Below, in pieces: positions 44,850 through 59,302 of a DNA stretch of 64,000 nt (the first letter of the stretch is position 1; each line of letters starts with the position of its first letter). The position numbers and the translations under genes were made by a program. Source of the stretch: Blastomussa wellsi. Its lineage: Eukaryota > Cnidaria > Anthozoa > Scleractinia > Plerogyridae. Under the pieces are notes generated by a model that did no database searches, was not told where the DNA came from, and was given only the letters and a program-made list of their open reading frames with translations. The stretch is taken from assembly GCA_947652115.1 (NCBI GenBank), contig OX393563.1, positions 30,329,571 to 30,393,570 on the forward strand, read 5' to 3'.

Positions 44850-47040
44850 CCTGAAAATGCCCCTCATTCTGGCCAAGCAGGTCTTCCCACATAGTGCATT
44901 ACAGGGAGATCCCCCGCAATTGTCTCTATCTCTGGATTTGTTCCTATCTCTGGATTTGTGTTTGGTGGTCCTGCCGAATATCAGCCTCCGTTTAGTCGGG
45001 TCTTAATTATTACGACTGCGTCCATTACTAAAAGTAACCATGGTAACGTTAACTTTCAGAATGGAGATTTGAGAAACTGAAAAGTTCATTTTCAAGAACT
45101 GAGACAAGAATATAAAATGTCATATTTAAGTACAAGATTGTAAGAAAATTGTTCGTAGTCCTTCAATACGCAATTAAATCGTATAATTTAGCTCACCAGG
45201 TTTTAACATATAACGGGGAAGCATAAATTGAGAACGTCAAACAAACTCCTATCTAGAGGATTTTTATAACCCAGTCAACCTTTAATTCAGTGCATAGTTC
45301 AATATCCACATAACAGAACTTTAGAGGTTTAGTTTGTCGATCTACATTGCAGCTGCTTTCTTTCTTCTTTTTAGACTAACCATTATGACTACTTGACTAA
45401 CTATTATGACTACGATTTTAAAATCTTTGTTATTGATTTTTTACACATTTCAATGCGTATTTCCGAGGACGTTTTGCCATATTTTCAACCTCGTGGTCCA
45501 GCTGCTGTTCGGGAAACTTTCGGCACTTTTCGACAGTTTTCGTTCTTGACGCCGTCGGCGAAAGCTTAATCAAATTGGCCCCCTCGCAGTTCAAAAGACT
45601 TGTTTGAACTTTAATTAATTTTGACATTTTGAATAAAAATTGCTTTGAGTAAATATCTCAAAAACTTCAATATTTTTTGTAGCCTTCAGGCAACGAAAGC
45701 CAACTGCAGACTTATGAAAATTTAAACTAATTTTTATTACCAATATTTGGCGGTGAAAATAGCCACAGGCCATGTTAAGAATTTTCGAAGTGTGTTCTTT
45801 CTATCTTCCGAAATGTATTGTGTAATGCACGAGCGTGCAGGTAACAAGTGTGTTATTTCACACCTCTACAATTCTAATAACTATGGAATAAAAGCGAAGC
45901 GCTGTAGTATAGTGTAATTAAGCACAAGTTTATTAGTATTTAGAATAACTCTTTATATCTATGCCGTTTGAAGCAACGAAGCTTGATTAAATTGAGTTTG
46001 ATTCCAATTCTATAATACAAAAAGCTCGTGCAATAAGTGGATGAGCTATCAGAAAGGTTTTTTTTTTACAAAGGTATCTTCGGCGCGGCGTCCACAAAAT
46101 AAAAATTTGTATTATGAAATTTCCAACAGGGTTGGATTGCTGTCGGCATGTTCAAAGACCTCTTTCCATCGCCGTTTAATAACGTAACAAAAACCGCCGC
46201 ACTGCGTGCCATAGACGCACAGGAGAGGCAAATAAAATTGCCATTCATTTGAGCAAACAAAGCACACACAATGGAAATGTCAACCGACAGTATGGAAAGT
46301 TCTAAAAACAAACTTTCCCGCTGTGAAAAACTGTTAACCAAATAAGATGTTTACTGAACTCTTTGATTTGCCTGCGATACGGAAAACTTGCTCGCAATCT
46401 TTGGCAAATTAGTTTGAATAAGCCATCGACGGTTTCTTTTTAAAATGTTGATTTTTTTCCGCACGCCGACCAGCCACAGCGGGCTTTTTTATTAGCTTTT
46501 CTAATAATCAATTTCAACATCCTTATTTTAATTAATGTTACGTGGTGTAGATTTTTGGAATTAAAGAGCGCGCCCAATAAAGGACCGATATTGATTTTTA
46601 TTAAGTAAACATTTTCCCAGGGAATCTTGCCGACAAATAAAGTGTCAAATATTGTCAAAACATAACCCGTTATCATTTCCAAAGAAATAGTCCTAATATT
46701 GTCGGACAAGTTTTATTCTTCTGAAAGCTTGGACTAAGCCGTTTGTGCAATAAGGAAAAAGCGACATGAAAGAGACAATATTTGATTATCAACTCATATA
46801 GTTTAATTATATGTGGCCGTATTTTCCGGCTCGTACAAACACAAAAGCAACGCGGTTATAAGCGTCTGTAAGCTTGAGGGAAAAATGAATTTTCTAAACA
46901 CGACGGCTACTCGATCGCAACGATTTGTCGGCTACCATGTTGTCACCCACCGCCCCCATATGATTATTAAGGCATTTTTAATTAAACTGTGATCTGAATG
47001 CACACAATTTTCTCTGTTGATTTTCCAAGATTTGTTTTTT
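44850..47040. other. Gene-free stretch
   Basis: No supportable gene. The minus frame at 45430-45627 (65 residues, lysine/arginine-rich C-terminal part) has no recognised domain or splice support. AT-rich. Confidence 0.35.
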
Positions 47041-47054
47041 TTTTCAGTTTCGGT

Positions 47055-47112
47055 TAGCTTTGTAGCTCAAGCGGTAATCCGCTTTAACCACGTATAAGTT
47101 TCGATTCTTATG
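47055..47112 (+). repeat. tRNA-like remnant
   Basis: A-box-like TAGCTCAAGCGG (47063-47074) and B-box-like AGTTTCGATTC (47097-47107). Intervening stems are degenerate. Likely tRNA-derived SINE piece. Confidence 0.4.
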
Positions 47113-47114
47113 AA

Positions 47115-50100
47115 ATCAGGTATTTTTCTAACCAGATATTTAATCTGCGGTCGTTTTAGAAATTATCCATTAGCAAAAAAACCATGATGTCTTCTCTCTT
47201 TTTCCAAAGAAAAACTTTGAATATTATTTTCAAACAATTCTTCTGTTAAAACAAGTTAGATTGAAGAGCGAATCAAGAATGATGTTTAATATATGTCGAT
47301 CTTTATTCTCAAAATTCACTTTTCCCCTTTCAAAATCTTTATTAAATAGTTCTGTGTTATCTTCCCACCCTTCGTTTTCCATTTAGGGTCGGCTTGTTTA
47401 GCGACATGATCGAAACACCGAGGTTAATATGTTTCACAAACGCAATTTTTAGGGAGTTAAACGGCTTTCATTTCAAATGTCAAGACTTGTTTTCCGTAAT
47501 TCCAAGACAAACAATTTTTTGAAATTTAATGACTAGTATAACTTTTGTGTTGTCAAAAGGCATATTATTTTTTATTGTTTTTTTTATGTGGCGAACAGAA
47601 AGCTCGGTTTCCTGTCACAAGCTCTACCTCATTCCGGGCAGCCGTTAAGTATCCACTAAAACGTCAGTTGCAAGGGAAAGCGAAAAAAGAAAAATTATAG
47701 CATTTACGATCATATCCTTTACAAATTGACTTGCGTTTAAATACGACTATATAGTCCTATACAGATCCAAAACAAATTGACTAAGGTGACACCACTTACA
47801 AGTCTTACAATCTATCATAAGTCTTTCCATTTTTTAGGTGAATACCTCTAAAAACATGACAAATTCGTTGCTCCAGAAATTGCAGCACAAAGCAACAAAG
47901 ATTACTTGAATCACGAGAACTACAGACAGATTTCAACGCATGCGCTCCACTAATGTACAGCAAATGACGTGACCGGCTGCGAATTTAATTGCCACTTTGT
48001 TTAAGAGAGCAGTAAAATAAACTCGTTCAGTTATAATGTTGCCAATAACGGTTTCGTTTACGACACTTTTCATGTCTTTTTATTGCGATGGCTGGAGGGG
48101 TTCTTTACTAATTTGGTGTATTTCTGTTATAACCAAAATTTATTCTTTTGCTTCTGACCCGTCACCGCAGTAAATTTGGCGGCATTTAAATATTGAATCC
48201 ATGCGGCAGGACGGGTGGTCGAAAAGGCATATTCCTCTTTTCTCATTGACCCCCAAATAATTGAAATACTTTTCCCGAAAAGAAAGAAGTTGCGATTTTT
48301 TACAAGGATTAGTTTACTTTTCCCTGCCGCATTTTAAATTTATGCTGTTAGCGCCTGTTATCAAGTTGGCTTTTCCGTTGTATGAAATTAGGGCGTTCTA
48401 ATCTGGAGCATTCGTGGTTGATCAATTAAGTATTTTGCTCGGGCAAAGTTTGCTGCTTTTTAGCTGACACAGTTATATGTAATAAGCACTTTAAGCTTTT
48501 AAGTTCTTCCGTCATCTTGGAGGCTGTCTCATGTATTCTAATAGGTGTATCTTCCCGTTGCGAGCGTGCATAATTTCTTTGCGTCTCAAACAACGTAAAC
48601 AAGCGTAGCTTTCTTTGAAGATGGGTGCGCAATAACAACGGCAGTCCGCGCGGACGTGCACAGCGTAGAAAACAAAAGCACATATGGGTTTGAAGCACTG
48701 CAAGGGTTATTAAGCTTGTAGTCGGCAAGAGCTCAAGCCAAACTTCAAAGCAAGCCGCTGCAGGGAGGGACAAAGATAGTTATTATTAGGTTGTCCCCTG
48801 GCTGGTCTTCGCTAAGCGTTCACCAAAAACCCATTCAAAGGCTACACATTCTAATGACACGAACACGGAGGAAAACGCGTGCACGATCTTCGTGCGCAAC
48901 TTGTGATAGTGATATTTTTTTGTCGCGGTTGTGTGGTTGCTAAAGCTGAAAACCTAACAACCAGAAACTGGAGAATTGATTAAATTTTGTCGGGCATTTT
49001 CATGTGCCCCGAAGCGCGAAGCTACAAAAGATTGCGACGGCTCTTTTTAATAATCAACTGTGTGCTTATTACATCTTGATCTTGATTTGAGTAAGAGACG
49101 CCGCCCTGGTCTTTGGTTTCCTCAACGCAGTGAAAACAGTTTAATAATGAAGGAGTGGATTGGCTTTTGCAGCGTTTCGTAAGAAGTCCACCACCCAAAC
49201 TGGCTGCCACTTTCATGTATGGATGTAACCGTGTAAAGTCCTGTAAGAATACTAGGAGTTATATTTAGTATTTTTGAGCCAGCTGAAAAAAATGTTTGGA
49301 TTAGTAAGAAGGTACCATATTTTTCTTCCCGCATGTACAGATTTCTAAGGTAATGGTGACTGTTTCAAAGAAGTAGAAAATTTTGTTATCCCTGTGCATC
49401 GCCAAGAGTAGTTTGACCTACGACTTAAAATTACTCCAGAAAGAGTGATTACCATCATAGCATTTATCGTTCAACTCAGCAAATTTGTTGTACATATACC
49501 ATTATTTATTTAAATTATGACTAGAATTTGGTAGTAATTGTACAGTTACAATCTGGCATTGTGATCTTACAGTAAACGAATGTTTTTACAGTTTCTTTTT
49601 TTGTCTCGCACACATAGTGGATTTGTCAATCTGTATCACGATCCAACTCTAGAAGGAGTAATTATTTGTACTCAGGTGTGATGCTAATAAAATCTGTATT
49701 TGATTTTTTACCCACAGCTTTGATTTCTTTGCCATTTTTATCGATTGTTTCGTTTCTTGGTAATTTTTTATGGTGTCTCTACAAAGTAGTATCTCAGGTA
49801 GACGTCACCCGAATCCACACCAGTTCATATATTTTATCAGCACAGCTATTCCAAAAACCCAAAACAAATCGACTTTCCACTTTAAATGTATTTAAACCCA
49901 ATTTAATGCACACAGTTCTAAAGGGCGGATAGATCGAAAGGGCCTCGTTATCTGTGAACACACTGCATTGATCCGGAATAGGAAAGACAGCTGCTCAGAG
50001 GGTAAGCAGTTAGACAAAACATTCAGAGCGAATAAAGGTAATTCAAGATTTCTGACTCGCTAGCTTCAGGTGTTTTTCATTGTTCGGCAGTCCTCGAAAC

Positions 50101-53100
50101 ATCAAACGACGGTCGCCTTTTAAGCCTGCTTTGCGCAGGTGAACTTGTCACGTGTGTTAATTTTTATACGTTAAGGAAATGTATGAACAAAATTCGCCAA
50201 TTGGGGCATATTTATTAGGTTCGTAGCAGAACAAACAATCTCCGATAAATCCTTTGGGAACTAGCAATACCCAAACGTTGATATTCGTTAAATTTCGTAG
50301 TACCGTTGATGGTTTAACTTTTTTATTTCCACACGACCGATGAACCGTCCGATCTTATTAATCTACATGAGGTATTTAACGTTTTTCTATAAAGGTCACT
50401 TGCGTCTTTAGAGATCTAGACGTGACTTGAATTAAAATAAGTGATTTTATTTTGAGATTGGAATCAGTTGAATACACGGAATTTGTTTTGCAAGTGAGTT
50501 GTAGCCCAGTTTCCAGATCTGCCGGATTAGGGTTTGTTTGTTCTATGTTTACTTCCTTCATAAACAGGAAAGCGCGCGCGGGAAAACTAAATTTCATCAC
50601 AACAAAACTAGCTTCATCTACAGTTAGCTAATCAGCTTTACTCCTGTTTGGCTTAACTAAATAAAAATTTCAAACTGACCGTGAAAAAAGGAAAACGCAA
50701 GATTTCATATTTGTCTTGTCCTTCTGTCAATTTATTGCTCATTTCGTCCTCAGCTAGTTTACCAGAGGAAATGGGGACTTGCAATAGACATTTTAATAAC
50801 ATGTAATATTTTTAAAAACTAAAGAGAAGGGAACTGAATCTCAGCACCGGTTGCGCTAACTGTAGCAGCTTAGAACTTAAGCTGTCTGAACGACATTTCG
50901 GAGAATGCGAGTCCCATTCCATTGGCGGTTTCACACGAAGTCTCTTGAAAAACCAGGGATAAGGTTTGAAGGATTTATGAAAAGGGTCCAAAGATCATCG
51001 TAAACCCAAAGTCTACAAGAACTGAGTTATGTTAACAAAACGAACAATAGAATTTGTCTGCGTTTTGCTCACGAATTTGTAACACTAAATGTAGTTTTTC
51101 ACTGAAAAGAAAATGCAATACCAAAGAAAAACATACAACAGGTTCTTTGTGTCACTGGTTTTAACATTTTTAATTGTTTTTAAGGAATGATTTTACTCAG
51201 AAAAATGCAAGATCGATACTGAAAACACAAAGCCAACAGTACGAGAAAAAAGAAAGCAAAATGTCGTTTTTCAAATAGCGGAAAATTGAACAATGTATGT
51301 GGCTTTCGTTTAACATAAATCTAGCAGTTGATAGTCACTTCAAAGGGTTATAATATTGTCATATTAAACATTTTTCCTTTTAATTAAATATGTTTCATTC
51401 AACGGAATATCTATATTGAACATCGGCAAAAAAAGAATAATGTCCTAAACTTTAATATGTGCAGATAAATGATGGTATTTACCTCTAAAATCGGTTTTGA
51501 CAATATTCTAATATATCGCGGGCTTGCAACGGTAATAAGATGCAAATTAAAATGTCCAGAAATCGTGTCAAACCCTAGATAGCGCAAAACAGTGCCTAAA
51601 TAAATATTAGTTTTTGTTTAATTCCTCGGCTCGACTTAAGTTTCCCGACTTGTATTTTATGGGATTTGCTAAGTTTCATGTTTTGAAATTGATTTAGATA
51701 TCAATAGCGTCAAATAGCTTTTCAAGATAAAATGATATGCACAGAACATATGAAAAAACTGATGTGCCGGCTGCAAAGACATGTCAATTTATAGTTGACA
51801 TACCGCCGATAAATAAATCATTTCATGGCGCCTGCCTCAGGATTTTGTGTTTATGAAAAAGAACAAGCAGAGGTCTATATGCCAATAAAAAATTCTATAA
51901 AATAACGTCCGATCGAAGCAGAAGGCGTTTAGACGTCGTAAACATATTGAGAAAGTTTTTCACTGAAGAATCACAGGCAAAAGTTGAACCCAAATCAATC
52001 TTTAATATATTATTTTCCGTAGCAACGTACGATTGTAAATCACTCATCCTAGTCTCCACATGCTTTGCGCCGATCAACATGAATGTTCTCGTGATAAGTT
52101 AATCGTTTTTGCTGACTCCCAACTCCTCCAGGTTGTTCAGGCAACCTTCCCGGCTTTGTTTTTAATCATCGAAAGCAACTGAGATTCTCCTCGTGAGTAA
52201 TTTTTCGCTTAGCAACTCGGTATCCATATGCTTCCTTATAGGCCGCTCATTTCTAGTTTTGAAGCTCTGTCGTTGCGGGGTAGCTTTGAAGGCTTGAAAC
52301 TGCTTAGTTCGTCATTGTCTCCTCCGTTACCGAAAAAATCGTGTTCATATGAAAATGACTTCTTTAATAAGCGTGAGGTTGAAATTTCGATCTAGGAGCG
52401 TTCTTTGTCCAAGTGGATTCTTTTCTTAAGTGCATAAATCTTGCGTTACTGGTGCACCGTTCAATCGTTTAATCACGTTCAATTATATAAAGGCACAAAC
52501 TTCAAAGAGAAATGCTCTTCCTGTTCAACACTCAATAGGTGCAAAGAACGATTAATTTCCCCGACAAAGACGCGATCGCTTTCAATGAAAAATTTTCCAA
52601 ATTTCTCGCGAAATACAGTAAAAGCAATTATGAAGCCAGCTATTTGGGCGAAAGCGCGCGAAAATGTCAGATCAAACTCAAGAAATCAAATGCGTTTCTA
52701 TCAGTTCAAGCAAAGCATTTTACATTTAGTGTTTAAGAGTACTAGAATATTTTCTATTTTGACACCAGGATTACCACTCTCACGCGACGATCGACTCGAT
52801 TCTGTACAGGCCAACGAGACTCTTCATAATTGTTAAAGGTATCTTTTTGCCGCAATTTTCTCGAACAGAGATTCGTGAACTTTTCGTACACTGGCGCGAA
52901 ACTCGGAAATAGCGATTGAAATTTACTGTTTTGAAGTTACTGCTGTCGCAATAAGCTGTCCGTACAGGAAAAATATAGTTTAGACTTTTGCCGCCGGGTG
53001 GCCGACCAGTTTTACCGTGCACAATTCATTTGCACCTTGTAGTCTCAGAGTTTTCCGACTTTTTAAACAATCATTTAGGTAAACAAAATCTGTGCCAGTT

Positions 53101-54310
53101 TAACTCCTGACAACGGGTTCAAGATAAAAGGCTTTAAAAGAAAATAGTTTGCGTTTGACTTCTATAAGCAGTGTTTAACCATTCACCGGCGCATAGAAGT
53201 GATCCCGTTATACCCCCCTCCAGTTTCCAAAGAGGTTCCGAAAACAACCGATGTGAATATCTAATCGACTTTCATGTCTTGTAAAGCGTTTGACATCCAG
53301 CTTAAAATATCCAAGCTCGTTTTGTCAGTTCCACGGAGTTTGTAAAGAAATACGAGAACATTTCTCAAATACCTTTTAAATATATTTACTCAAGGTTTAA
53401 CACCGGGCTGTCCTTTAAAACCAACAGAAATGGAAAATGTATACATGCTAAGAGGCGCCCTGCTCAAATGTTTACAATTTAGAACTGGTTAAATATACAG
53501 AATATAATCTAATCATTGAAATACTATTTGGACCTTTTAGAGGGCAATCAACAAAGACTGAGTCTTTTGCAAATGTAGTCTCTGAGAACGAAGAAAAGCA
53601 AACTGAAAACGTTGTGTACGCCTTTCGCAATTCATAAATACCCGCGATAGTGATAAATCTGCAAGCTATCGTGTGAAAGTACTTAACTAAAATCATTTAT
53701 CCCCGTAAAACTATATTCAATTCAACATATCGATTTATATACATACAATATTTGATTCGTTGTTTCGCTTAAATCCTTTATACTTTCTTTCTCGATGAAT
53801 CACCATTTTTACACGATAAAAATATAATTTTTACATACTGCGTTCATGGACGGCGTTTTGCGTGGCTTAAACGCGTATATCAGGCTTCCGTCCAGAAGTT
53901 ATGCTGAGGGATTTCGTCGCTGAACATCTGAAAATAACTCGTGTCATAGCAAAAATAAGCCTCTTCAGTTGTTATCTTCTTGTCTACGAACCGCTTACTT
54001 AAGTAATTTCTTGGCGAAGTAAACAGAGAACCCGGTTGCCTGTTCGTTCCTAAGGCAGGAACTAATATAAAACATACACTTCCTTGTTTTGCATTTAACT
54101 CCTATCTTTGACTTCGGAACGGTAACCGTTCGGAACAGTTCAGTAATGCCAGCACTATTTGCCATAACTGGCTTTATGAAGATACAAGTCTTGAACGAAC
54201 AGTTAATGCGATATGTCAACTGTTCTAACCATGCCATATTTCACTCTAAAAGTTTCGGTTATAAACAGTGTTCCTTTCGATATGGGGTGACAATCGTTGA
54301 TGAGTTCAAC
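47115..54310. other. 7-kb gene desert downstream of FoxB
   Basis: No convincing gene, no long repeat and very few MITEs compared with the left half of the window. Short frames such as 48426-48773, 49666-49932 and 52441-52836 have no domain. The low repeat load beside a developmental transcription factor would fit a cis-regulatory landscape, but that is inference without alignment. Confidence 0.4.
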
Positions 54311-54317
54311 ATCTTGG

Positions 54318-55112
54318 TCATCGAAACATGGCTTGTGAAAGAACTGCGGTCGTAACTGGAACAGCCCCGTAAAAAGATGTCAGCTCGCCTGTGTGATAGA
54401 ACTGCTGTCCAAATCTTGCCATTTCGTACTCTTTTATGCGCTCGTGATGACTGCACGGTTTGGTGAAATACCCTGTTGGAACTGCAGACCAAAGATTTCC
54501 TTGGTAGCTTGGTAGTGGCGCAGTAGAAGGCGTGTTCATACAGGAGGGACATGTTGGAAGTGAGGGTATAGGTGCAGTCATCGCTGGCAATGATTGCACA
54601 CTCTTCATGTCCGGTCCAATGAGATTTTCGATGTTAAAAGGATGCTTGAAGCTTGAGTGACTATCAACGGGTGAGACACAACGAGCAGGGCTTTCGTCTG
54701 ACATACTAGCTGTGCTGTGCGAGCAGTCTTTGGTTTCGTCAGTGATCAGCTTAGCCAGCTTTTTCGTCCTGTCTCTCTCCGATTTGAAGCGTTTTCTTCG
54801 GCGCAAGAAGCTTCCATTCTCGAACATTGCCCCGCAGTCTGGATGTAAAGCCCAGAGACTCCCTTTACCTGGCTGATCGGGTCTTCTGGGGATCTTAAGG
54901 AAGCAGTCGTTGAAGCTTAGATTGTGTCGTAGCGAGTTCTGCCAGCGTTGAGTGTTTTCCCTGTAGAATGGAAAATGGTCCATTATAAATTGATAGATCT
55001 CACTCAGTGACAACATTTTTTGCGGAGAGCTCTGAATGGCCATGGCTGTGAGCGAGATGTATGAGTAAGGTGGCTTTGCGCTGCCGTAGCTATTTCTTAG
55101 AGGCCTTGGCAT
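54318..55112 (-). CDS. FoxB: Forkhead box B transcription factor, intronless
   Basis: Single-exon frame of 264 residues. It starts [20 protein letters not shown], which matches the FoxB start to the residue, with the forkhead domain at about 13-107. The recognition helix is [18 protein letters not shown] (53-70), followed by [12 protein letters not shown] and the wing [20 protein letters not shown]. In the C-terminal half, HPFNIENLI (157-165) is an eh1-like Groucho-binding motif, which in this family suggests repressor activity. Length is shorter than vertebrate FOXB1/2 but normal for cnidarian-type Fox proteins. FoxB genes act in ectodermal and neural patterning in animals; no role is shown here. 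The start is fixed by the conserved N-terminus. Upstream lies a good TATA box; both flanks are gene-free. Confidence 0.95.
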   Translation of the reverse strand: MPRPLRNSYGSAKPPYSYISLTAMAIQSSPQKMLSLSEIYQFIMDHFPFYRENTQRWQNSLRHNLSFNDCFLKIPRRPDQPGKGSLWALHPDCGAMFENGSFLRRRKRFKSERDRTKKLAKLITDETKDCSHSTASMSDESPARCVSPVDSHSSFKHPFNIENLIGPDMKSVQSLPAMTAPIPSLPTCPSCMNTPSTAPLPSYQGNLWSAVPTGYFTKPCSHHERIKEYEMARFGQQFYHTGELTSFYGAVPVTTAVLSQAMFR

Positions 55113-55491
55113 CGCGAGATCTTTCCTCCAGACGTCGGTCAGCTCTGAACGAGTAGTTCGTAATCTTTAAAACAACCTCAACGCGCTCAGAATAAACTGT
55201 GGGACAGATGTCGGGTTTTTGTACGCAGTTTACTGTGTACTTAAGATATCGAAATAAATGGCGTTGGCTAAACACACCGACAAACTTCAAAAATTTCCTT
55301 TGTTTGTCGCCGATTCGAGGGCTCGCCGTGCACTGAGTTTCGATGTCATTCAATGTTGACACAACAGGCCGGCAGGCTGAAGATTTCTATTAAATACAGA
55401 ATGCCTAATTAGCACATGCCTATCAAAGCGAAACTTATCCAAATTACTCGTTAATTTTCTTATTGAAGTTTGGCCCACAACAAAAGGCCGG

Positions 55492-55499
55492 CTTTTATA
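55492..55499 (-). promoter_or_regulatory. TATA box upstream of FoxB
   Basis: On the minus strand TATAAAAG followed by CCGGCC lies 380 bp before the FoxB ATG. Transcription would start near 55465 and give a 5' UTR of about 350 bases. Position and sequence are good; use is not shown. Confidence 0.5.
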
Positions 55500-55504
55500 A
55501 TAGT

Positions 55505-57150
55505 TTAAATAAAATATTCAAATTTGGCTTGAACTCTCTCACGTGTCACCGACCACGGTGCTTTACAAAGGTACCGTCGGCTTGCTCTCGCGGGCAGGAA
55601 GTTTGTCACACGAAGTAATAAAGACTTCGTAACACGGGCTGGTGGCTTCGTTCTGTTTTGGTGCGCCGCTTTGCGGTGATTCTATATTGTTGACAAGGCT
55701 AATTAAAAGAGAGAAGGTTGTAAGTATTTAAGCCCATAGCTCAATCGCTGGTAAAAAGTATGCTCGTTTATCTTTTACATGCAGCTCAGGGTTCAGTTTA
55801 TCATAATACACATGGGGTAGTTTCGATCTGCCCCTTAGCGTTCCGGACGCAAAACGCCGCTAAGATTCCTTTCCTTAAGGCAGTTTACTCTCTTTGTTTA
55901 ATATTTGCAGCCGGACGTTTTTATGCTTGCGTAGCATCTTTGTCTATCGAAAAATTGAGCACCAGCTCTAAAATACATTAAACGTTTTTGACTTATTACT
56001 TTTTTTCGTATTAGCGCCGACTAAATTGAGAGCTCATTTTGTAGAGGGCAAAGAAATGTCTTTATAGAGTTTATTAAAGTTTTCTTTTGGCCATTTCGGG
56101 CATACTTAATAACCTGAAAGGCGGGTTGCGGCAAAGGCCCGGTTAAAATTAAACTAATTTTCAAAGTATGAGAAATTGGAAAATGTTGCGCGGCTCGGCA
56201 GTTATTGCTCACGTATCTCTAAATTGTAATAATCTGAATTGTTTTCGCCGATATGAATTACCCTAAACGTCCGCTCCTTGCAAATTTCTGATTAAGAAAG
56301 CATTTTGGTATTTACAGTACTTTTATTTTGTTACGTTTTTATAACAATTACACGAACAAAGCATGGTGGCAGCAAGGCACACGAGTCACAACGAAAGCGG
56401 TTTTACTTGAATAGTTTTTCGCTTAAATTCTATCTTTGAATATGATCAACCATTATTAAACTTGGCATTTTGGAGAGTAAATATTTTGAACAAAATCCCC
56501 GAAAAGAAACTTACATAATCACTTTAATATCTAATGTCAATTTGGAGTGTCAATACATTTGATGATTTTCAGTGTTTGTATTTTATTCACTTATATAGAA
56601 CGTATTTAATTTAGAGACATGATCAAGGGCAACCTGAAAAAATGGATATTTCGGTGACAGACTTGTTTCAACGCATCTACAATCTTTGGCTAAAATAGAG
56701 TTAACATTGCTATAAATTACCGTCCTTTTCGACATTGTACATGATATTGAAAGTCTGTGCTTTTAACTCTGTTGGTTGTTTAGTAATCAGTGGTTTCGTT
56801 GAATTGAAAAGCTCTTGAAATTGCCGACAGTTCTATTTCAGTCCCGCAGGTGCCAACGTCTATGAGACCCCAAATGAAAAGATCTATCCCCGATGCAATT
56901 GGGCAAAGAACATTTGTTGTTTATATTTGAAATGTCAACAATATTTTTTTCATCGTTTGATGGTATTGTGTTTGGAGGCCGAAGTGTTTTGTTATGACAG
57001 GAAATCAATGGACGACTATCGTCATTAATGAATAGGTCTAATAAAAAGCACTCACGATTCAAAGAATACAGCACAGTTTAAGTAAACACTCTTTAACTCA
57101 CATATTAAAAAAATGAAAAGAATAAACACGTTTATTGCACCTTCCAACAC
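55505..57150. other. Gene-free 5' flank of FoxB
   Basis: No gene. The frame at 55760-55981 has no domain. Probably holds upstream regulatory sequence of FoxB, by position only. Confidence 0.35.
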
Positions 57151-57152
57151 AA

Positions 57153-58731
57153 AACAATTTAACACTTCTTAGAAAATTGAAACCGAGAGAAGTCCGATTA
57201 ATAAGCTCTTTGGTTTCTCAAAACACCACGTTTCTCAAAGCCACTGAAATGGGTGGCTGAAGGGAACGACTTTCTCCCGTGGTGGATTATTTATACGGCT
57301 ATCATAACACAATGAAAGATCACGATTCTTATAATATTGAATATACTAGAGATAGAACACAAATAAAAACACTAGAAACCATGACACTGAAAAAGATTCT
57401 ATCGAGAATGCTATTATAAACGCGTTTGATTTTGAAATCGCCTGCCGGGCAGATTTGATCAAGCATGGGAACGAGTACATTGCTGAATTCTAAATGTGTT
57501 GTTTTTAAAGCTTTTAAATCCATCGACTATATATGCAATTTCATTCTAGGACACTGTGTAAGTTAAACTGAACCATTCACTCGATCGGTTTTACCAGCTA
57601 GTTTGAAAAGCTTCCTGGGAACCCATTCAAACTTTGTAAGCGTGCCCGTAGGCAAAAAAATTTAAATGTAACAACTTCAGTGTTTAAATCAAAAGTTTGT
57701 TTAAAGGAACTTTCACTCTGTATGGATGGCATCCATTTAACGAAATAGAAATAGAATATGCGTGCTATTTCCGCAATGGAACACGATTCAGTTTATGAGA
57801 AGTTGCTACGACATTCGGAAATTGATCAATAGATTCATTTGGGATGTGCTTCAGTATACATTTGGGAACTCCTTGAAATGATCCATGTAAAAAATAAATG
57901 TAAAAAAATAAATGTTTTTTTCAGAGAAAACTTTTTTCTTTCCGAGTTTAGCTGAATTCACTGAGCGTGGTGTACAGGCTTCGATTTATGTGAGTCATCG
58001 TTGATATGGAAGAACAAATTGATTAATTAGGTTTGGTTTACCGTACGTTAAACCCATCCGAAAGCTCGATCGCTCGGGTTTACTGTCAACTGTTCGCCGT
58101 ACCGTAAACGGGCGAGTTTTTCCGTGTACAAATCGAACACCTTGACATCTCCGTTTCTGTGGCTCGTGAGATTACTGCTATCCCTGAAGCCGGATTCATT
58201 CGCAAAACTGTTTTAAAGTATATTTGCTAAGGGATTGTTTTACAGTTTAGAAATAGAAAGCGCTTTTTATACGCCATTAAAATAATTCCACGTCAAGCAA
58301 ACAGTTGACAAAAAAGAAGAGTCAAATTATTGCACTCATAAAAGTGAAAGTTTAGGAGAAACTGAACAGAGAAAATTCTAATCTGGATACGTGCTGTTAA
58401 TTAATTTCCAAGGTTACTCCATGTTTTTTCAAGCCTTCTCGCGTGTGTTTTTCAGAATCATGTGGCGGGGAGCTAAAAATGTATTCTAGCTTCTTCGAAA
58501 TAATCTTTCGTTTCTAAAAATACCCCTTCAACCCTACACAGTGCAATATTGAAATTGAAATTGAAATTGCTTTACAAGTTGTCAGCATTTAAATTGATTG
58601 AATTTGAAATTGCTTTCGATCAATCAGCGCGTGTACTTTACCTTTGGTTGGTAACAGAGCGCCTCAATGACATGGTTTCAGAGATTTCAATTTGTTACAC
58701 CTATTTATCGTTAATTCATGAATAGGCTTGT
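57153..58731 (+). repeat. Noncoding segmental duplication, copy A
   Basis: Two blocks, 57153-57680 and 58383-58731, match copy B (60740-61393 plus 61716-61731) in the same order and orientation. Anchors: ACTTCTTAGAAAATTGAA, GTCCGATTAATAAGCTCTTT, ACCATGACACTGAAAAA, GAATGCTATTATAAACGCG, AGTTTGAAAAGCTTCCTGGG and TTACCTTTGGTTGGTAACAG. Copy A holds about 110 bp (57267-57377) and about 700 bp (57680-58383) that copy B lacks. No open frame is shared intact. Confidence 0.9.
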
Positions 58732-58734
58732 TAG

Positions 58735-59300
58735 AAGTTAAAAGTTTTTGTAACGGAAATTACCGGTGCTAGGCTTCTTTCATCCGTCAGTTAAATCTTG
58801 TCAAATCTCAAACCTTCCTTTCCTGACTGGCTTCGCTGCCACTTTATTTAAAACAACGCAATTGTAAAAATATACCGGGGCAATAGAAGGTTGTTGCTTT
58901 CACGTGTACGTTGCATGATATCTCGTGAGTTTCATGTGTCTCGAACATATCTTTGGGAATAGTTCGTTGAAGAGGACTGTGAGTCTGTTTCCTCCATCTT
59001 TTAGTTTTGCAACACAAATCAGTTGTGCCCGTCTGATGTTGATCTAGGCTTGATAATTTTTACATCTATTTTGACGGATAATACGGCCCAGATGCGTCAT
59101 TCTTTTGTCAAGATAAACACGGCTAATATATAGTTAAGTATTGCTCTAAGTTCATTCTTTAATCAATTCGATTTCAAAATAATAAAAGTAAAGATACTAT
59201 GCGCGCTCTCACTGGTTGATAGGTGTGTTAAGACGAGAGTATGTAAACACGGTTGCGACGTTTTAGTTTCGTGAATATGTTAAAGAAATATTTTATGAAA
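58735..59300. other. No recognised gene
   Basis: AT-rich spacer between copy A and the MITE; nothing supportable. Confidence 0.35.
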
Positions 59301-59302
59301 GC

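Noticed and set aside
47055..47112. Functional tRNA gene
   Set aside because: Boxes are present, but the spacing is short and the stems do not pair.
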